From: a virus
Strand: one strand, 5' to 3'
Virus record (IMG/VR): IMGVR_UViG_3300036715_001968
Span: 1 to 46,205 of that record
DNA: 46,205 nucleotides
The translations under genes and the position numbers were made by a program. This document shows, in pieces, positions 6,125 to 13,878 of the stretch. The notes under the pieces are model-generated. The model ran no database searches. It was not told the DNA's origin and saw nothing but the letters and a program-made list of their open reading frames with translations. The first letter of the stretch is position 1. Each line of letters starts with the position of its first letter.

Positions 6125-6373
6125 TCACTTTGATTTTCTGGATTTTTTTGGTTCGGATGGCTTTTGAGCTTCCAGCCTTAGCTGGTCGTGATATCGCTGA
6201 ATCCCGTCTCGGACTTGCTGGGGCGTCAACGTGAACTCGGGAGAGAAATTGTAGTCACATCCATCGTCGGGATGCACAAATGGCCCTAGTGACTCTACAG
6301 GCTGTATTGCTGGCGTTCGTGATTGGTGCCTCTGTGATGCGATCGGCGGCAATGCGGAAATCCAACCGTCCAT
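6125..6373 (-). CDS. Hypothetical protein
   Basis: This 82-residue protein starts at ATG 6373, six bases beyond the stop of the upstream nuclease frame. A start 16 codons earlier lacks a ribosome binding site and overlaps that gene. The middle contains FSPEFTLTPQQVRDGIQRYH, a likely helix pair, and the C-terminus is Lys/Ser-rich. The function is unknown. Confidence 0.55.
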   Translation of the reverse strand: MDGWISALPPIASQRHQSRTPAIQPVESLGPFVHPDDGCDYNFSPEFTLTPQQVRDGIQRYHDQLRLEAQKPSEPKKSRKSK

Positions 6374-6378
6374 AGTGC

Positions 6379-6738
6379 TCACGACTCTCTTTCTGTTGGC
6401 TCGTAGGTTGTATAGACCCATTGGGACTTGATTCGCTTGACGACGATCAACGGAAGATGGTAGCGAGCCTGGAACCCTCGAATCTTGACCAGGGCGTCAT
6501 CCTCCATGAATCCCTTGATCTCGTGAATTTCCAGAATCCCGTCCGCCCGATAAACCGCAAAATCCGGCGTTTACCAGCAATTCTCGCCGATCCTGAATTT
6601 GATCGACTGAAACAGGTATTTAGTGACCTCTCCGGAGAGCACTCGAATATCCAGCACTTCGCGAGCATACTTCGCTTCCGTATTGTTCATTCCGGTCTTC
6701 GGTTGCGTCGTCCGTGCGAATCGTTGGCGGCTGGTCAT
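6379..6738 (-). pseudogene. DUF1064/VRR-NUC-like nuclease interrupted by an in-frame stop
   Basis: A 120-codon frame starts at ATG 6738 behind a strong AAAGGAG and ends at TGA 6381-6379. It is broken only by TAA at 6573-6571 (codon 56), within what should read WYTPDFAVYRAD. Family features sit on both sides of the stop: NNTEAKYAREV near the start, PDF just after it, and EIHEIKG further on. The last gives the D...ExK pattern of PD-(D/E)XK nucleases. A TAC or TAT to TAA change explains the break. Intact, it would be a small structure-specific nuclease of the recombination module. A sequencing error, or translation of only 55 residues, cannot be excluded. Confidence 0.75.
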
Positions 6739-6762
6739 GCTGACTCCTTTCGTGGTGGTGAA

Positions 6763-7155
6763 TCAAGAGGATTGAGGCGTGAGATAAAAACCGTTTGGCC
6801 TTCCTGGAAGACGGTACGGCTCGAATCGTTTTCGCGTGGATTCTTTCGACCAGCCGAAAGCAATCCTGAGAATCGCGTGCGTATCTTTCTCGTGATATGC
6901 CGGATTCTGAAAAATGAACTCGTGAACGATCGTATGACACGATCTGCAAAGCGGCACAAGGTCAGTGGTGCGTTCGTGGCCAAGTCGCTGGTACGTTCTG
7001 TGGTGCAAGTCAACCTGATCGGCCTGACACGAAATGCAAGCCTTAGGAAGATCGCTGGCCTGATATCGCTTGCGGGTGTTTTCCCACAATGGACTGAGTA
7101 GATATTCCTCGTAAGTCATGCCCAGCATTTCAAGACGCGACGACTTCGTTGACAT
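6763..7155 (-). CDS. HNH endonuclease-like protein
   Basis: The protein has 130 residues from ATG 7155, with GAGAGG five bases upstream. Zinc ligands Cys40/Cys43 and Cys70/Cys73 bracket the catalytic DLHHRTY (His51-His52) and the following CHTIVH. This is the layout of HNH nucleases. It lies in the early leftward region rather than beside the terminase, so a role in recombination or host DNA attack is more likely than packaging. A leftward promoter lies at 7231-7259. Confidence 0.85.
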   Translation of the reverse strand: MSTKSSRLEMLGMTYEEYLLSPLWENTRKRYQASDLPKACISCQADQVDLHHRTYQRLGHERTTDLVPLCRSCHTIVHEFIFQNPAYHEKDTHAILRIAFGWSKESTRKRFEPYRLPGRPNGFYLTPQSS

Positions 7156-7230
7156 AAAAACCTCTCGAAAGTACTCATTTTCACGTGTTCAAAACATACA
7201 GCGCATGCGGGGATTTCTTCCACCCCTTCG

Positions 7231-7259
7231 TATAAAAGGTGAATAGTTCTTAATAACAA
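7231..7259 (-). promoter_or_regulatory. Leftward promoter for the HNH gene
   Basis: On the minus strand, TTGTTA (7259-7254) and TTTATA (7236-7231) are separated by 17 bases and lie 76 bases before the ATG at 7155. On the plus strand the same place carries ACTGGTATAGA, similar to the extended -10 at 401-411. Direct repeats TGATAGT at 7307 and 7320 may be operator halves. Confidence 0.5.
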
Positions 7260-7352
7260 TACTGGTATAGACTTAAAGCTTTTCAGGCATCCTAGCAGTC
7301 GCGTACTGATAGTGGTTTTTGATAGTAACCGGGGCGTATCCCGCTCGCGGAT

Positions 7353-7595
7353 CTAAGACACCGCACGTTGCCCGGACAACCTGCAATCAGGTTCACCACC
7401 TTTGACGCTGCTATTAACCGAACCACGACCTCGGAAGGTGCCACTGGGGGAGGTGTAATGCGTCCCCGTGCTATTCGCCGACTCGATAAATGTCAGCCAG
7501 GATTCTTTTTGATCGGGAAAGATCACCTCAAGACAACCCGCCCAGTCTTTCGACCGGGAGTCTACCAGCCATCCCTCATGCGCTGAAAAACGCAA
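7353..7595 (-). CDS. Small hypothetical protein, TTG start
   Basis: This 80-residue frame begins with TTG 7595, 27 bases after the helicase stop, and ends at TAG 7355-7353. The protein has a globular-looking first half (SKDWAGCLEVIF, SWLTFIESANSTG) and a Ser/Gly-rich second half. No ATG is available; an internal GTG is the only other start. Its position in line with the operon supports it, but no family is recognised. Confidence 0.45.
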   Translation of the reverse strand: MRFSAHEGWLVDSRSKDWAGCLEVIFPDQKESWLTFIESANSTGTHYTSPSGTFRGRGSVNSSVKGGEPDCRLSGQRAVS

Positions 7596-7622
7596 CGCTC
7601 AGTCCATTCGTGAGATTTCCTC

Positions 7623-9110
7623 CTAGCTTTCCGGTTGTGATTGGTTTTCAGCCGACTTGTAGAGGCCGATCAGTTTGCCCGCGTAGGACCTTGAGTACCT
7701 TTCCGGGTTGGCGTGGCCTTTCCACTTGAGGAAGCTCACCATCTTCGGCGTAGGGGCCTCGTGTGCGATTGTGCGGAGAAATGCGGACGGCGTTTGTCGT
7801 TGCGCCGTGAGTGGATCGAATTCGGTTCGTGATTCGTAGGCTATTGTTCGCTGCCTGGTGCGGATTTCTACTTCCCGTCTTGCGGCTTCTTTCTCGGCGT
7901 GTATTTTCTTCGCGGCGTTCGTGATATCGAGCACGTCTAAGCCTTTGCCCTTGGCCAGTAGCTCATGCGTGAGTTTCCTGACTTCGGATGCTCCACCATC
8001 ATTGATGAATAGATCGGCTGGCCTTACGAGGTCGTGTTCATCGGTGAGATAATTGAAATCCAAAACCCGGCAGTCAGGTTTTCCGAGCCGGGTTCCGCGT
8101 CCAAGCATTTGCATAAAGAGTGCTCTGGATTTGGTTGGCCTGAGAGGTACTACGCATGCAGTGTGCGCAGCGTCGAATCCTTCCGTCAAGACTCCAAAAT
8201 TCACAATGTATTGAACGTCTTTCCGCTGGTATCTCGCGACCTTTTCGGAACGGTCTGGACATTCGCCGCTTACCCAAGTTGAAGCCAATCCCATTGACTC
8301 CAGAGCGTTCGACATTGCACTTGCTGATGCCACGTCCGGCATGAAAATAATTGTAGGTCTGTCTCCAGCTTCTTGCTGAATCGAGTTGGCTAGAAGTCCG
8401 ATCTTTGGCGAAATTCGTTCGGCCAAGTCGTCATTACTGAAGTCTTTTTTCTTGTCCATCTTCAGGCTTCGCAGGTCGATATCAATCTTGATTTGAACAT
8501 AGGTCAGACGGGCCAAGTATGGGCCTGGTGCTTCGGCTGTCATTCCATCGATAATTGAAAATTCATGAGCCACGATATCGAACACTCCCATCAAGCTTTC
8601 GCCGTCAACGCGGTCTGGTGTCGCGGTAACACCTGCAAAAATGGCTGTATGGAAATGGTTCTTAATCTTCCGGTAGCTGCTTGCGGTAGCGTGGTGAGCC
8701 TCATCACAGATGATCATTTTGAAATGATCTTTAGGCCACGATTCGAGCCGTTTTTTCTGGAGCGTTTGGACGCTGGCAACAACGACTTGCGGGTCCATGC
8801 CGTGCCGGGCCTTTGCGCTGGCCTTCTCGATTCCGGCTGTAATTCCAGCCCGTTCAAGCGTGTTCGCAGTCTGTGTGATCAATTCGTCGCGATGCGCGAT
8901 GACAAGCGTTCTGCCATCCTTGTCGGCGACCATTCGAGCGATCTTCGCGATGATGACTGTTTTCCCAAGTCCGGTGGCGTGGACTATCAATGGGGCTCGA
9001 TAGCCTTTCTTGATCGCATCGCGAGTGGACCTAACAGCATCGGCCTGATACGACCGCATGTTGATCTGGTCAAGCCCGAGTGGTGGCACAAATGAAAATA
9101 GCTTGCTCAT
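7623..9110 (-). CDS. SF2 DEAD/H-box helicase
   Basis: This 495-residue helicase starts at ATG 9110, which overlaps the upstream stop as ATGA. Motifs in order: MRSYQ (Q-tip region, 18-22), Walker A HATGLGKT (44-51), IAHRDEL (71-77), DEAH (136-139), TATP (162-165), the helicase C domain with TEGFDAA (309-315) and QMLGRGTRLGK (334-344). This matches ResIII/UvsW/RadD-like phage helicases that unwind branched DNA in replication and recombination. A basic C-terminal part of about 130 residues ends in a small globular segment (KMVSFLKWKG). Together with the prim-pol and SSB-like genes upstream it forms the replication module. Confidence 0.92.
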   Translation of the reverse strand: MSKLFSFVPPLGLDQINMRSYQADAVRSTRDAIKKGYRAPLIVHATGLGKTVIIAKIARMVADKDGRTLVIAHRDELITQTANTLERAGITAGIEKASAKARHGMDPQVVVASVQTLQKKRLESWPKDHFKMIICDEAHHATASSYRKIKNHFHTAIFAGVTATPDRVDGESLMGVFDIVAHEFSIIDGMTAEAPGPYLARLTYVQIKIDIDLRSLKMDKKKDFSNDDLAERISPKIGLLANSIQQEAGDRPTIIFMPDVASASAMSNALESMGLASTWVSGECPDRSEKVARYQRKDVQYIVNFGVLTEGFDAAHTACVVPLRPTKSRALFMQMLGRGTRLGKPDCRVLDFNYLTDEHDLVRPADLFINDGGASEVRKLTHELLAKGKGLDVLDITNAAKKIHAEKEAARREVEIRTRQRTIAYESRTEFDPLTAQRQTPSAFLRTIAHEAPTPKMVSFLKWKGHANPERYSRSYAGKLIGLYKSAENQSQPES

Positions 9111-10174
9111 TGTATCCAATAGCCTCGCCCGAAGCATTTCGGGCATTCGCCGATGCCCGAAAAGTATCCTTCGCCATCGCAACCGCCGTTGATTTTGGTC
9201 GTGCATTTCACCCAATGTTTCGGGTGATCGACCTTGAGAAATTGCACCACTCGTCGATGGTAAGCGCCTTTCGACCCTGACGATCCGGCCTCCTTAAAAA
9301 CCGGTGTCACTTCCAGTTTCAGTTTGCGGCGTCCGGCCTGGAGTTTGTTCCAAATGAGCGCGTCAGCCTGGAAGATTTTGAGCGACATTCCCGAGAGGAC
9401 TTTTGAAAGTGGCAGGGCCGAAACGAATTCATCGTCGCTCGGTTCCTCCCAAGCATCGCCCCGATCAACACCATCGTAGTATTGGGGATCTTCCGCATCT
9501 TCCGGCTCCTGCTCTTGATCGGCATCAGGGAGGGTGACGATTGGGACGATTCCTTTGGCCATCCTACCGGAAGCTCGTTTGGCGGCGATTTCGGGCGGGT
9601 CGTCTGAGAGGACTCCGTTCACGATCGACTTGCCGAGAGCCTTGTCAACTTCGGCTTGGACGATCTTGGCCGTGGGCTTTCCGGTTGGAGACGCTTCGAT
9701 TGCTGCATCCCAAACTTCGGCCCGTTTTCCCTTGGGGATAGAGGCCAGCGGGCGGGCCACTCTTTCGGAGTCCGGTAAGGGTTTCTTCGGATTTTCACCC
9801 GTTTTTGGGGTAAAATGTGAAGATGGGATAACCTCTTGGCAAGATGGGTTGTGTTTGTCGCCCATGGGCGACATTTTGTCCACCTGCTCATGGTGTACAA
9901 CTTTAAGGCTTCCTTTTGCGATTTCTCCGACGATTTCCGCCGAAGAAATCAACCTTGCTGAATAGGCTTTGCTGATCTCCCATCGTGACGCGCAGTAATC
10001 TTCAAAGGTGGCAAATGAGGCTCGATAAAGTCGCTTGTCTCGAATTGATAGCAAGGCCGTGCCGACTTCGATAAACGACTTGATTCCACGGGTAATCACT
10101 GCCTCATGCTGATCGAGGATCGTTTGTTCTTCGTTCGAAAGTAAAACCTGAACTTGTGCCGATAGTTGGATCAT
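9107..10174 (-). CDS. Replication-module protein with C-terminal Cys cluster
   Basis: This 355-residue protein starts at ATG 10174 after GGGAG. The N-terminal 80 residues contain FIEVGTALLSIRDKRLY and FEDYCASRWEISKAYSARLI, a helical domain resembling the DUF3102/ParB-like N-terminal segment of phage and plasmid DNA-binding proteins. A Pro/Lys-rich linker and a very acidic stretch follow (EQEPEDAEDPQYYDGVD). The end has CTTKINGGCDGEGYFSGIGE and CPKCFGRGY, a DnaJ-like CxxCxGxG half-site likely to bind zinc. It overlaps both neighbours by four bases, between prim-pol and helicase, so it is probably an accessory or loader in replication. Exact role unknown. Confidence 0.75.
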   Translation of the reverse strand: MIQLSAQVQVLLSNEEQTILDQHEAVITRGIKSFIEVGTALLSIRDKRLYRASFATFEDYCASRWEISKAYSARLISSAEIVGEIAKGSLKVVHHEQVDKMSPMGDKHNPSCQEVIPSSHFTPKTGENPKKPLPDSERVARPLASIPKGKRAEVWDAAIEASPTGKPTAKIVQAEVDKALGKSIVNGVLSDDPPEIAAKRASGRMAKGIVPIVTLPDADQEQEPEDAEDPQYYDGVDRGDAWEEPSDDEFVSALPLSKVLSGMSLKIFQADALIWNKLQAGRRKLKLEVTPVFKEAGSSGSKGAYHRRVVQFLKVDHPKHWVKCTTKINGGCDGEGYFSGIGECPKCFGRGYWIQ

Positions 10175-11100
10175 GCTGCTCCCTGTTGTTGTGCTGAATA
10201 GATCTGTCCCAAGTCTGCTACTGCATCTCGCCAATCGGTATAGATCCCGAGAGCCACTGCCAAGTCGAACAATCCCAGGCGGAGCCCAGAGCCCTTGTCG
10301 TTGTAGCCTCCTGTTACCTTGCTGACCGCCGCTGATTTAACCTTGTCGTCCCGGTTGAATGCGTGGCAAGGAACCCATTCACGAGTCTTGTCGATCGATC
10401 CGAAGTTGACACCCCACGATGCTGCGAGCTTGATCTTGTCGGGGATCGCTTCCCGAACATCGCAGGCTCGATAGTGGCCTTGTGAGTCCACGGAAATGGG
10501 GATCTGAAATTTTCGCGTTGGTCGCACGATTGGCGCGATCTCAGGCGTGATCGGTGGCAGGTCCAGCAACCACCTTGGAACGATAGCAGGGTAGGGTAAT
10601 TTTTTGGGCGATTCGGCTGGCGATCGGAATCGATATCGTTCGCCAGTGACTACATGGATCGACGGCGGTGCAACGATTAGCGACCCATCGCAAAGTCGCT
10701 CGGCTGCGGAGTGCTTGCCATCACCTGCCCACAGCACGGCCTTTCGCAATGGCCGTTGCCAGTTCGGAGGAAGCAAAAACCAGTGATGCTGGCCGTTACC
10801 TCCCGAGTGCGTTACCCATGTTTTCGGTTTGAAATAGTTCAAGGAATCGAACCATTTAATCGATTCGGGTCCATCAAGATCGATCACCATAAGCCGACGC
10901 GAAACGCCAAGCATGATTTGCATGTTCGGCGTCTCAAATTTCGTCATCAGGTCGGGAGGACAATCGGCCTCTTGGTACTGTTTGAATCTCACGAGTGGGC
11001 GCTTCGCATCGATCCGAGACGGTAGGCAAGCCATGCCACGCGAAGCGTAAAATTCTGCCATCGTGCGAGCGGCTTGGATATCCATATCTGTAAATGTCAT
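10171..11100 (-). CDS. Prim-pol (archaeo-eukaryotic primase) domain protein
   Basis: The protein has 309 residues from ATG 11100, six bases after AGGAG; the longer frame reads through a terminator. The bifunctional primase/polymerase N-terminal domain fills about residues 10-210. It has the metal-binding DxD (VIDLDG, 74-76), the SGGNGQHHWFLLP motif (99-111) and the later DGSLIVAPPSIH (139-150). It synthesises primers or short DNA. The usual fused helicase is absent, and the separate SF2 helicase two genes on may cover that. The C-terminal third may contact partners. An intrinsic terminator sits just before the start, suggesting attenuation of this gene. Confidence 0.88.
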   Translation of the reverse strand: MTFTDMDIQAARTMAEFYASRGMACLPSRIDAKRPLVRFKQYQEADCPPDLMTKFETPNMQIMLGVSRRLMVIDLDGPESIKWFDSLNYFKPKTWVTHSGGNGQHHWFLLPPNWQRPLRKAVLWAGDGKHSAAERLCDGSLIVAPPSIHVVTGERYRFRSPAESPKKLPYPAIVPRWLLDLPPITPEIAPIVRPTRKFQIPISVDSQGHYRACDVREAIPDKIKLAASWGVNFGSIDKTREWVPCHAFNRDDKVKSAAVSKVTGGYNDKGSGLRLGLFDLAVALGIYTDWRDAVADLGQIYSAQQQGAA

Positions 11101-11115
11101 GGCTTGCTCCTGTGT

Positions 11116-11150
11116 AAATATAAAAAGCCACCCCGCTATCACAGGGTGGC
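11116..11150 (-). terminator. Intrinsic terminator inside the replication operon
   Basis: On the minus strand, GCCACCC/GGGTGGC form a 7-base stem with a 10-base loop and are followed by TTTTTATATTT. It lies between the SSB-like gene (end 11168) and the prim-pol start (11100). It would reduce expression of prim-pol, its partner and the helicase relative to SSB unless antitermination occurs. Confidence 0.75.
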
Positions 11151-11167
11151 GTTGTTTGGTTATGTCG

Positions 11168-11848
11168 TCAGAAAGGAATCTCATCATCGTCAAGCTCTGG
11201 GCCGGGAGGAGACGACACGTTGGCCATTGCGGGCTGCCTGTTTTGCGGTGACTGTTGGGCAGGCTTTTCCGCTGGCTTACTGGCTTGGCTCTTTCCATAG
11301 TCTGCCCCGGTCTTGTGTTCGTCCGATTCGCTGATTCGTTTTTTCAGCCAATCGGGGAAACTATCGGGGATCGTTTCGGTGATCGAATATTCGATTGGTT
11401 GATTAATCATATTTGGAACGGCCATTCCTTTGACCAGGGCACTGACACCCGAGATGTTCGCATAAATACGATCGGCATTTGTCTTGCTCGGATTGTGAGT
11501 GACAGTGACCAGGCAGGCTTTGCCGATGATCGAAGCAAGGTCAAAGGCTGGCTTCTCTTCCTCAGTGAATTTTCGACCTCGCCAAGCCTCAAGGAATTTG
11601 CAGAGTTTGCTTTTCTCGTGTAGCGAGAGCTTGAAATCTTCTCCAACAGAGAAAGGCCGACCGTCTGCCATCATCTCGTCGGAAAGCTCCCAGACGATCC
11701 GAATTTGGCGAACTTTCTTGAGTCGCTTGGTCTCGAAATCTTCGATATCTCGCGTGCCGAGATCGTAGATTGCGTAGCAAACGGCTCTGTGTGTTCCGGC
11801 TGGTGCTAACTCGAAATTGCCTTCGGGTTTTGGGGCAAAAATCGCCAT
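11168..11848 (-). CDS. SSB-like single-strand DNA-binding protein
   Basis: This 226-residue protein starts at ATG 11848 after AGAGG. The N-terminal 160 residues look like a beta-barrel domain (APAGTHRAVCYAIYDLG, VRQIRIVWELSD, ACLVTVTHNP). A Gln/Pro/Ser-rich linker follows, and the end is DDDEIPF, the acidic tip used by SSBs to recruit partner proteins. It probably coats single-stranded DNA during phage replication. The gene precedes prim-pol and the helicase, as expected for such a module. The fold call is from sequence pattern only. Confidence 0.8.
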   Translation of the reverse strand: MAIFAPKPEGNFELAPAGTHRAVCYAIYDLGTRDIEDFETKRLKKVRQIRIVWELSDEMMADGRPFSVGEDFKLSLHEKSKLCKFLEAWRGRKFTEEEKPAFDLASIIGKACLVTVTHNPSKTNADRIYANISGVSALVKGMAVPNMINQPIEYSITETIPDSFPDWLKKRISESDEHKTGADYGKSQASKPAEKPAQQSPQNRQPAMANVSSPPGPELDDDEIPF

Positions 11849-11945
11849 GTGAACCTCTATGCGTATGTGGATCGAATTGTGATGAACGACTTTTAGACCC
11901 GTCGATCAAAGGTCGGGATGTGGCCAGAAAGCGTTCGCAAGACGC

Positions 11946-12284
11946 CTAACCCGCTGATCCTAAATACGCTCCTTTGATCTTGAGTGATTCTAAAATCTGC
12001 ACTCTTCTCCAAACGATCCGACCGACCGGCCAACCCATCAGACTAGCAGTGGATCGAATGGATTCGCCGCGATAAAACATCAGGTCGATAAGCTTCTGAT
12101 CTTCCGTGGCCAAGCTGGCCACCAGTTGCGTGACTTCCTCAAAGAGTCTTGCCTTTTCCGCTGCTTCGCTTTCTTCGCGATATGGATCGAAATTGAGTGG
12201 CCTGTGTCGCCGCATGAATCGAGAAGGCCTGGTGTCCAGGGATGCGGCTATCGCTGTATGTGGTGCTTGCGTGGTTCTCATCAT
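11946..12284 (-). CDS. Sigma-region-4-like regulator
   Basis: The protein has 112 residues from ATG 12284 behind AAGGAC. Residues 47-105 resemble sigma-70 region 4: LASLATEDQKLIDLMFYRGE, then SIRSTASLMGWPVGRIVWRR as the helix-turn-helix. No region 2 is present, so it is not a full sigma factor. It more likely binds DNA or the RNA polymerase beta flap as an activator or appropriator. It stands upstream of the SSB-like gene in the leftward operon. Confidence 0.7.
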   Translation of the reverse strand: MMRTTQAPHTAIAASLDTRPSRFMRRHRPLNFDPYREESEAAEKARLFEEVTQLVASLATEDQKLIDLMFYRGESIRSTASLMGWPVGRIVWRRVQILESLKIKGAYLGSAG

Positions 12285-12359
12285 CCCGTCCTTGGTGCTG
12301 ATTGGTCGTGCGGTGTATTTGGGTTGGGGGGGATGTTGTTTCGCTTGCGGCTGGCCTGA

Positions 12360-12674
12360 TCAGTAACAGCCAGCCCCGTGTTGCTGTGCTATCCAGGCCG
12401 AGTCATTTTCTTCATCAAGCACCTCGTGATAGTAAGCAGTCTGAATCCCCTCATCCCAACCTGGTCGAGTCGCATCCATCGCAGGACTCTCACCGCTCCG
12501 CACCAGGTCATAGGCCGTTGCATAGTTCTGGTCCCACTCGCTTGGCCCCGTGGGAAGCTTGCGGCAAACAACCTCAGTCACCACTATCGGAGCGGGCAGG
12601 ATTCCTACCCCGAATTTTCGCGACTGGCGTACTTTGGTCTTGTCTGTCGGGATTCTGGTCAGTAGGCTTGTCAT
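12360..12674 (-). CDS. Hypothetical protein
   Basis: This 104-residue protein starts at ATG 12674. The first half is basic with a hydrophobic strand (GVGILPAPIVVTEVVCRKL). The second half is acidic and aromatic (ATRPGWDEGIQTAYYHEVL). No family recognised and no membrane segment. It lies in the leftward operon between the 12801 gene and the sigma-region-4 gene. The ribosome binding site is weak (GCGAGAACCAG). Confidence 0.6.
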   Translation of the reverse strand: MTSLLTRIPTDKTKVRQSRKFGVGILPAPIVVTEVVCRKLPTGPSEWDQNYATAYDLVRSGESPAMDATRPGWDEGIQTAYYHEVLDEENDSAWIAQQHGAGCY

Positions 12675-12703
12675 CTCTGGTTCTCGCTTTCGTGTGGTGG
12701 TGG

Positions 12704-12738
12704 GGCTGGCCCTTGTTGCAGGGGGCCAGCCTTTTTTT
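12704..12738 (+). terminator. Rightward intrinsic terminator within leftward genes
   Basis: GGCTGGCCC/GGGCCAGCC form a 9-base perfect stem followed by seven T residues on the plus strand. No rightward gene precedes it, and the minus strand has no T tail. It probably stops antisense transcription or serves an unrecognised rightward RNA. Confidence 0.7.
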
Positions 12739-12800
12739 GGTGGTTGCTTGGCAATGCTTGGATTGTTGTTGGGTTGCCCGTGGGGGCCTGATTGGGCTGG

Positions 12801-12947
12801 TTAGCCCCGCTGTTTGATCTCATCCATCTTGGCGAGCAAGGTGATGAGGTCGTCTCGGGTCAACACGAGGTCGATCCCTTCGTTATTGCTCAACATCACT
12901 TCGTCCTCGTCGAACATGACTGGGACGAAAGGGGCGGTGAGAATCAT
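12801..12947 (-). CDS. Small acidic protein
   Basis: This 48-residue protein starts at ATG 12947 with GGAG eight bases upstream and stops at TAA 12803-12801. After a hydrophobic beta segment (MILTAPFVPVMFDEDEVML) comes LVLTRDDLITLLAKMDEIK, a likely helix. It is the first gene behind the leftward promoter at 12994-13020, so it should be made early. Function unknown; phage inhibitors of host proteins are often of this size and charge. Confidence 0.65.
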   Translation of the reverse strand: MILTAPFVPVMFDEDEVMLSNNEGIDLVLTRDDLITLLAKMDEIKQRG

Positions 12948-12993
12948 CGTTTCGGCTCCGTGGTTGGTGGTTTGTTTGCGTCACTGAGATGAT

Positions 12994-13020
12994 CTTATAC
13001 TTTGTGTGATAGAAAGTCAA
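12994..13020 (-). promoter_or_regulatory. Leftward early promoter
   Basis: On the minus strand, TTGACT (13020-13015) precedes TATAAG (12999-12994) with a 15-base spacer; a TAAGAT register would give 17. It would drive the 12801 gene and the replication genes beyond. The divergent ribbon-helix-helix gene and its own -10 lie close by, suggesting mutual control. Confidence 0.6.
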
Positions 13021-13072
13021 TCGTGCTCTAGAAATTATTTTTTGTTGCTACTGTATTTTGCGGATTGGCCTA

Positions 13073-13078
13073 TATAAT
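13073..13078 (+). promoter_or_regulatory. Rightward -10 for the RHH gene
   Basis: A perfect TATAAT lies 54 bases before the ATG at 13132, in AT-rich sequence. No good -35 is visible at 17 bases (ACTGTA). The promoter may therefore need an activator or be weak. Confidence 0.45.
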
Positions 13079-13131
13079 GACTTGTCGGAACAAAAATCGT
13101 TTCGTTTACTGATAACTGTTCGAGGGCGAAA

Positions 13132-13362
13132 ATGCTGACAACCATCGCGAGCGGAACAATGGCTAAGAAACGCATGGGGAGACCTCCTAAGGGGCGAAAT
13201 GATGTCACTGTCCGAATGGACGTTGAAATCAAGAATCGTTGCGATGGAGTGGCCAAACTTTTAGGTATGACTCTCAATGAATACCTTTCATCTCGCATGG
13301 ATTCGATTTCTGAGAAAGAACTCCAAGCGATCGCAAAACCCAAACTCAAGCCGTCGTCTTAA
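13132..13362 (+). CDS. Ribbon-helix-helix (Arc/CopG-type) regulator
   Basis: The protein has 76 residues from ATG 13132, which has GAGG six bases upstream; a second ATG at 13159 would remove nine residues. After a basic arm (KKRMGRPPKGRN) comes the DNA-contacting strand DVTVRMDVEIK and two helices (RCDGVAKLLGMTLNEYLSSR), the RHH pattern. It is a lone rightward gene within the leftward block, facing the leftward promoter at 12994-13020. A role as repressor of that promoter and of itself is likely. The partner or ligand cannot be inferred. Confidence 0.8.
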   Translation: MLTTIASGTMAKKRMGRPPKGRNDVTVRMDVEIKNRCDGVAKLLGMTLNEYLSSRMDSISEKELQAIAKPKLKPSS

Positions 13363-13435
13363 CACCACCCGCCCACCCGCTCGCGCCGTCCTCACAACAC
13401 CGCGATGGATGGGCAGGTGATGAACACTCACTGAT

Positions 13436-13672
13436 TCATTGCGACGGCTCATCTCGCCATGCCGCCTGTATGCTCTGGCTCGCACTGTCCAGCACGTCCC
13501 GCCCGATCTTTCGGCCCGATCTGACGACGACCAGGGCGATGACAAAAGGCCAGACAATCCCGTCTGAGATCAGCCGGGTGTCGCGATAGAACGGATAGGC
13601 AAACAGGCCAGCCCCGATCATTACCCCCGTTGGTATGGCCCATATCAAAAATAGAATTGTGATCATGCTCAT
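13436..13672 (-). CDS. Two-helix membrane protein
   Basis: The protein has 78 residues from ATG 13672; ATG 13666 is also possible. Residues 3-26 (MITILFLIWAIPTGVMIGAG) and 35-52 (LISDGIVWPFVIALVVV) are transmembrane segments. A cytoplasmic-looking charged tail follows. Size and topology resemble class II holins or small phage membrane proteins. It sits far from the late genes, so superinfection or host modification is equally possible. Confidence 0.7.
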   Translation of the reverse strand: MSMITILFLIWAIPTGVMIGAGLFAYPFYRDTRLISDGIVWPFVIALVVVRSGRKIGRDVLDSASQSIQAAWRDEPSQ

Positions 13673-13692
13673 CTCGTTTCATTCCTCACTTG

Positions 13693-13878
13693 TTAATGCT
13701 TCCACTTGTCCCCGAACCGTCTATCCATCACTCTTGTGATCTTGGCCCACTCGTCCGGCTTTCTCACGTCTACCGGCTTAGGGCCTCTCCTGTAGGCTTC
13801 ACGAAATTCGCTGGCTACCCAAGTGACCAGCAACACCGCATCGACGACCATCAATATATAAATAATGTCTTTCATCAT
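13693..13878 (-). CDS. Small single-pass membrane protein
   Basis: This 61-residue protein starts at ATG 13878, overlapping the upstream stop as ATGA. Residues 4-22 (DIIYILMVVDAVLLVTWVA) form one transmembrane helix, and the rest is basic and soluble (REAYRRGPKPVDVRKPDEW). It is one of two adjacent membrane-protein genes. No family was recognised. Confidence 0.7.
   Translation of the reverse strand: MMKDIIYILMVVDAVLLVTWVASEFREAYRRGPKPVDVRKPDEWAKITRVMDRRFGDKWKH

Noticed and set aside
12302-12817. 171-codon rightward frame
   Set aside because: It crosses the rightward terminator and two leftward genes with good support, and its composition is not protein-like.
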